Source of the DNA: Bog-532 sp036495425
Lineage (GTDB): Bacteria; Actinomycetota; Actinomycetes; Streptosporangiales; Streptosporangiaceae
Reading direction: 5' to 3'
DNA length: 17,910 nucleotides
Assembly (NCBI GenBank): GCA_036495425.1
Contig: DASXMW010000142.1
Location: 1-17,910 of the forward strand
The notes below the pieces were generated by a model, which did no database searches, was not told where the DNA came from, and was given only the letters and a program-made list of their open reading frames with translations. Both the position numbers and the translations under genes were made by a program. Below, piece by piece: positions 15,505 to 17,910 of the stretch. How positions within the stretch are numbered: the stretch's first letter is position 1; each line of letters opens with the position of its first letter.

Positions 15505-15527
15505 ATTTCAGCAGAAGGGACCGACAT
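15505..15527 (-). promoter_or_regulatory. RecA-NDp/PafBC-like promoter of adnAB
   Basis: On the minus strand ATGTCGGTC (15527-15519), then 8 nt, then TGAAAT (15510-15505). The known actinobacterial damage promoter is TTGTCRGTG-N8-TAnnnT. The core TGTCGGT and the spacing match; the -10 has G in place of A at its second base. A start 7 nt past the box falls at 15498, 2 nt before the adnA ATG. Confidence 0.5.
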
Positions 15528-15534
15528 TCTGCTG
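15509..15534. repeat. 26-bp inverted repeat over the adnA promoter
   Basis: CAGCAGAA (15509-15516) and TTCTGCTG (15527-15534) are perfect inverted arms around 10 nt. The dyad spans the upstream element and the edge of the -10 of the proposed adnA promoter, so it may be an operator. Confidence 0.5.
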
Positions 15535-15578
15535 GGGTTTCCGTGGCCGGACGGCGTCGCCTGGCTCTGGTCGTCGTT

Positions 15579-15601
15579 TTGTCAGACCCAGATGAGATCA
15601 T
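15579..15601 (+). promoter_or_regulatory. RecA-NDp/PafBC-like promoter of the HNH gene
   Basis: TTGTCAGAC (15579-15587), 8 nt, then GATCAT (15596-15601). TTGTCRG is matched exactly, with the strict N8 spacing of PafBC-dependent promoters; the -10 keeps A at position 2 and T at position 6. Position +1 would be 15608, the A of the ATG. Confidence 0.6.
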
Positions 15602-15617
15602 TCGAATATGTTTTCGC
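15602..15617. promoter_or_regulatory. Degenerate LexA (SOS) box over the HNH start codon
   Basis: TCGAATATGTTTTCGC against the actinobacterial consensus TCGAAC-N4-GTTCGA. The CGAA and TTCG arms are kept with the right spacing, and 9 of the 12 specified bases match. In mycobacteria, 13E12/DUF222 genes are known to carry SOS boxes, which supports the call. Confidence 0.55.
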
Positions 15618-16963
15618 ATGGCGTGACCACCCGGAACCAGGTGCTGGCCGAACTGGCCACCCTCGGCTCCCCGGACGTTGACGCCTTGAGCCTGCTCAGC
15701 CAGGTCCGTCAGGTCGCGGTCTTCGCCGACCAGGTGCTCGGCGAACTGGCCCGATTGGCCGGCCTGGTGGACCGCACCGGCGCCCATGCGGAGGCGGGTT
15801 ATTCTTCGGCGGCAGCGTTCCTGCGGCACGGCTGTGGCCGTTCGGCCGCCCGGGCCGGGGAACTGGTCGCGGTGGGCCGGGCCCTGCCCCAGCTGGCCGC
15901 GACCGGCCAGGCCATGGCCGCGGGCCAGCTTTCCTTCGATGCCGCCCACGTGATCACCCGGGCCGCGAACCAGATCAGCGACGGGGCGGCCGCGACCGCG
16001 ACCGAGCAGCAGATGCTGACCGCGGCGACCGGAGGACTGGCGGCAGGCCCGTCATCCCCGGAGTGGGTGCGGCCGGGCCTGGACCCGCGCGAGCTGCGCC
16101 GCCTGGGTGAGGACCTGACCTACCGAGCCGACCCCGACGGTGTGGAGGAACGTCAGCGTCAGCGGTTCGAGCGCCGCTATCTGTGCTTCGGGCTGACCCT
16201 GGACGACGTGGGCACGATCAGCGGCGCGTGCGGCGACGCCCTGTCCCTCGAGATCATGAGGACCGCGGCCGAGGCGTTCGGCCCGCCTGGTGGCGCCGGA
16301 GAGCACCGGACCACTGGCCAGCGGCGGATGGACGGGCTGACCGCGGCCTGCCAGGCAGCCCTCGACTCGGGCCGGGCCGGTAGCCGCCACGGCGCCATGC
16401 CGCACGTGACCGTGCTGCTCGACGCACCAAGCCCACCCGGCGACCCGGCCGGCAGCGACCCCAGCCCGCCTGGAGCGGACGGCGGCCAGGATCGTCCGCC
16501 GTCCGACCACCCGCGCACTGGCCCCGCGCGTACCGGCCCCGCGCGTACCGGGCACGGCGCCATGCTCACCGCGGCGCAGGTCCTCACCCTGGCCTGCCGG
16601 GCCGAGATCTCGGTCGTCCGCTGGCGCGAAGGCCTGCCACTGGACGTCGGCCGCCGCTACCGCACCGAAACCCCGGCGATTCGCCGGGCCCTGACCGCCC
16701 GGGACCGCGGCTGCCGCTGGCCCGGCTGCGGTATGCCGGCCGTCTGGTGCACCGCTCACCACATCCGGCACTGGAAACACGGCGGCACCACCCGGCTGCC
16801 CGACTTGGTCCTGCTCTGCTTCGTGCACCACCACTACTTCATCCACCTACTCGGCTGGATGCTCAGCGGCAGCCCGGACGGACAGCTGCAGTTCACCCAC
16901 CCCGGCGGCCAGATCACCCTGGACAGCCCGCTCCCCGCCCGGCCCATGGGCCGCGGTCCGTGA
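15608..16963 (+). CDS. DUF222 / HNH endonuclease-domain protein (13E12-type)
   Basis: A 451-residue protein of the DUF222-HNH family abundant in Actinobacteria; its cellular role is unsettled. DUF222 occupies about residues 15-290, ending in the MPHVTVLLD block. A Pro/Gly/Asp-rich linker with an Arg-Thr-Gly-Pro-Ala repeat follows (about 275-318). The C-terminal HNH domain has zinc cysteines C369, C374, C381 and C404, the catalytic HHI (H384-H385) and H407-H408. The usual Asn of NLVLLC is Asp399 here. The ATG lies inside a LexA-like box, with no Shine-Dalgarno, and the promoter predicts a leaderless mRNA. GTG at 15623 is a possible alternative start. It is divergent from adnA across 111 bp, suggesting shared DNA-damage control. 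A hairpin terminator begins at its stop codon. Confidence 0.9.
   Translation: MFSHGVTTRNQVLAELATLGSPDVDALSLLSQVRQVAVFADQVLGELARLAGLVDRTGAHAEAGYSSAAAFLRHGCGRSAARAGELVAVGRALPQLAATGQAMAAGQLSFDAAHVITRAANQISDGAAATATEQQMLTAATGGLAAGPSSPEWVRPGLDPRELRRLGEDLTYRADPDGVEERQRQRFERRYLCFGLTLDDVGTISGACGDALSLEIMRTAAEAFGPPGGAGEHRTTGQRRMDGLTAACQAALDSGRAGSRHGAMPHVTVLLDAPSPPGDPAGSDPSPPGADGGQDRPPSDHPRTGPARTGPARTGHGAMLTAAQVLTLACRAEISVVRWREGLPLDVGRRYRTETPAIRRALTARDRGCRWPGCGMPAVWCTAHHIRHWKHGGTTRLPDLVLLCFVHHHYFIHLLGWMLSGSPDGQLQFTHPGGQITLDSPLPARPMGRGP
16514..16558 (+). repeat. Three 15-bp repeats encoding Arg-Thr-Gly-Pro-Ala in the HNH linker
   Basis: Units begin at 16514, 16529 and 16544. The second is CGTACCGGCCCCGCG, and the third diverges in its second half. 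They encode RTGPA, RTGPA, RTGHG in the linker before the HNH domain. Confidence 0.7.
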
Positions 16964-16990
16964 TCGGCGGCGCGGGCGGTCCCCGCCGAT
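16963..16990 (+). terminator. Terminator hairpin after the HNH gene
   Basis: ATCGGCGG (16963-16970) and CCGCCGAT (16983-16990) form an 8-bp perfect stem around a 12-nt loop, starting at the last base of the stop codon. It lies between convergent genes; no T-run is present. The remaining gap to 17112 shows nothing else I can support. Confidence 0.5.
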
Positions 16991-17112
16991 TGCGATTCGC
17001 CGACGGCCAGTGCGTCCCCAGCACGGGCCGGGAGGCTGGCCAGATTGAGCCTGATCAGACTGCTTCTGGTCGGGAGGGAGTGGCGGGGCGGCGACCGGGT
17101 CGCGAAGCCGGC

Positions 17113-17493
17113 TCAGCGCGGGGTGTCAGCGTCGTCCGGGCCGGCCGTCTCCAGGCCGTGCCAGCGGGCCCGGCGCATGTCCACCCGGAACGAGTGGCCG
17201 TCGGCGGCGGCGCGGAGGGGGGTGCCTTCCTTTTTGTACTGGCGCAGGGCGGCCCGTTCGTGTCCCGGCACCATCGAACCGTCGGAGTGAATGACCCGCC
17301 ACCAAGGCACGGCCCCGCCGTGGGTGGACATGACCCGGCCGACCCGCCGGGGCCCGTAGCGGCCCAGGTATTCGGCGATGTCGCCGTAGGACATCACGTG
17401 CCCGGGCGGGATCGAGTCGACCAGGTCGAGCACGTCGCTGGCGAAGTCGTCGATCTCGGCCGGGGCTGAGTCGCCGTGGTCAGTCATCGACAT
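17113..17493 (-). CDS. MGMT-family alkyltransferase-like (ATL) protein
   Basis: A 126-residue DNA-binding protein with the alkylguanine-DNA alkyltransferase C-terminal fold. The usual active site PCHRV is PWWRV (63-67), so the acceptor Cys is Trp64 and the protein cannot transfer alkyl groups to itself. ATL proteins of this kind flip out O6-alkylguanine and hand it to nucleotide excision repair. Tyr36 (MSYGDIA) and Arg53 (VGRVMS) fit the base-flipping Tyr and Arg finger, and VPGHERAALRQYKKEG (75-90) is typical. The start could be the ATG at 17491-17493 or at 17485-17487; no good Shine-Dalgarno separates them. It overlaps the end of the upstream Pro/Ser-rich gene by about 8-14 bp, suggesting one transcript. 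A related gene lies near adnAB in mycobacteria. Confidence 0.88.
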   Translation of the reverse strand: MSMTDHGDSAPAEIDDFASDVLDLVDSIPPGHVMSYGDIAEYLGRYGPRRVGRVMSTHGGAVPWWRVIHSDGSMVPGHERAALRQYKKEGTPLRAAADGHSFRVDMRRARWHGLETAGPDDADTPR

Positions 17494-17910
17494 CGGACGG
17501 GCGCCACCAGCCGGACGGGGCCCGGTACCCCGGGGAGTCGCGGGACTCCTCCGGCTCATCGGGCTCGTCGGGCTTCCGAGGTATGCGAAGCGGGCGGGTC
17601 GCCTGGGCATCGGAGGGTGGCGGGGACGAGGAGGGCTGCTGTGACTCGGAAGACGGCTGAGGCGCTTGGGACGGGGAGGACTCTGGGGACGGCTGAGGCG
17701 CTCGGGACGGGGAAGACCCGTGAGACTCGGGCGCGGGGCGGGACTCGGGCGCGGGGCGGGACTGAGGCGCGGGGCGGGACTGAGGCGACCGAGGCGACCG
17801 CGACGGCAAGGGCTGGCGGGATTCGTGCTCTGGGAGGGACTCAGGCGGCTGGGGTGCCCGGGACGGCAGCTGCTCGTGGGGATGGAAGGTCGGGCGGGGC
17901 CGAGGGGACT
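17480..17910 (-). CDS. Pro/Ser-rich protein, C-terminal part only (5' end beyond the window)
   Basis: The frame is open from the window edge at 17910 to the TGA at 17480-17482, giving about 142 residues without a needed start; TTG at 17809 is internal and unlikely to be real. The visible part is low-complexity: hexapeptide ESRPAP repeats, then twelve-residue SPSRAPQPSPES-type repeats, then a charged stretch RKPDEPDEPEESRD and the end GWWRPSDVDD. It looks like a disordered tail of a larger protein. No domain can be recognised. The overlap with the ATL gene and the WWRP-containing C-terminus (not repetitive) suggest the frame is truly coding. Function unknown. Confidence 0.6.
   Translation of the reverse strand, partial: SPRPRPTFHPHEQLPSRAPQPPESLPEHESRQPLPSRSPRSPQSRPAPQSRPAPESRPAPESHGSSPSRAPQPSPESSPSQAPQPSSESQQPSSSPPPSDAQATRPLRIPRKPDEPDEPEESRDSPGYRAPSGWWRPSDVDD
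17644..17715. repeat. Two 36-bp tandem repeats in the Pro/Ser-rich gene
   Basis: Units at 17644-17679 and 17680-17715 share GACGGCTGAGGCGCT and GGGACGGGGA. They encode two twelve-residue Ser/Pro/Ala/Gln blocks on the minus strand. Confidence 0.7.
17723..17791. repeat. 18-bp tandem repeats in the Pro/Ser-rich gene
   Basis: Near-identical 18-bp units (GGACTCGGGCGCGGGGCG) start at 17723, 17741 and 17759, with a partial fourth at 17777. On the minus strand they encode ESRPAP/QSRPAP hexapeptides. Confidence 0.75.

Noticed and set aside
15497..15949. Upstream extension of the adnA reading frame to 15949
   Set aside because: It is antisense to the HNH gene and crosses the divergent promoter region; the conserved AdnA N-terminus begins at the ATG at 15496.
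16052..16846. A 264-codon minus-strand open frame
   Set aside because: Antisense to the HNH gene, which has all zinc and catalytic His residues; no motif of its own.
17494..17610. Longer start for the ATL protein
   Set aside because: The extra 39 residues are Pro/Arg-rich and overlap the Pro/Ser-rich gene out of frame; ATL proteins do not need them.
17723..17791. CRISPR-like array
   Set aside because: The 18-bp units are directly adjacent with no spacers and are in frame with a hexapeptide repeat.

Overview
The window is very GC-rich, compactly coded DNA, and its gene content is that of an actinobacterium. The markers are AdnA/AdnB (the AddAB-like motor-nuclease pair of Actinobacteria), a DUF3516 Ski2-like helicase, DUF3040 membrane proteins, a DUF222/HNH (13E12-type) nuclease and GTG starts that overlap the preceding stop. 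NADH pyrophosphatase (nudC), adnA, adnB and an MGMT-like protein also lie near one another in mycobacteria, so this looks like a conserved repair neighbourhood. The species cannot be named from the sequence.

Layout, left to right. 1-2360 (minus): an M20 metallopeptidase followed by nudC (cut by the window start), translationally coupled through a GTGA overlap. 2361-4241: two small paralogous DUF3040 membrane proteins (minus) in repeat-rich intergenic DNA. 4242-5569 (minus): a type I DAHP synthase, first enzyme of the shikimate pathway. Its leader encodes a 21-residue peptide containing Trp-Tyr-Trp-Arg-Phe and carries three mutually exclusive pairing segments, which reads as an aromatic amino acid attenuator. 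5654-5956 (plus): a small MTH1187/DUF77 thiamine-binding-type protein. 6043-8559 (minus): the DUF3516 helicase. 8649-15496 (minus): adnA then adnB, overlapping by GTGA, encoding the two subunits of a double-strand-break resection motor-nuclease. 15608-16963 (plus): a DUF222/HNH protein divergent from adnA. 17113-17910 (minus): an alkyltransferase-like (ATL) protein overlapping the 3' end of a Pro/Ser-rich gene that runs off the window.

The two most informative regulatory regions are the DAHP synthase leader and the 111-bp adnA/HNH divergent region. The latter holds a RecA-NDp/PafBC-type DNA-damage promoter in each direction. Each would start transcription at or within 2 nt of the start codon (leaderless mRNAs), and a degenerate LexA box covers the HNH start codon. 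AdnAB, the HNH protein and the ATL protein therefore look like a DNA-damage cluster. A second theme is in-frame, low-complexity Pro/Ala/Gly/Gln repeats inserted into otherwise conserved enzymes (M20 peptidase, AdnA, AdnB, HNH); one of these creates a strong G-quadruplex motif inside adnB. No tRNA, rRNA, CRISPR array, insertion sequence or prophage feature was seen.
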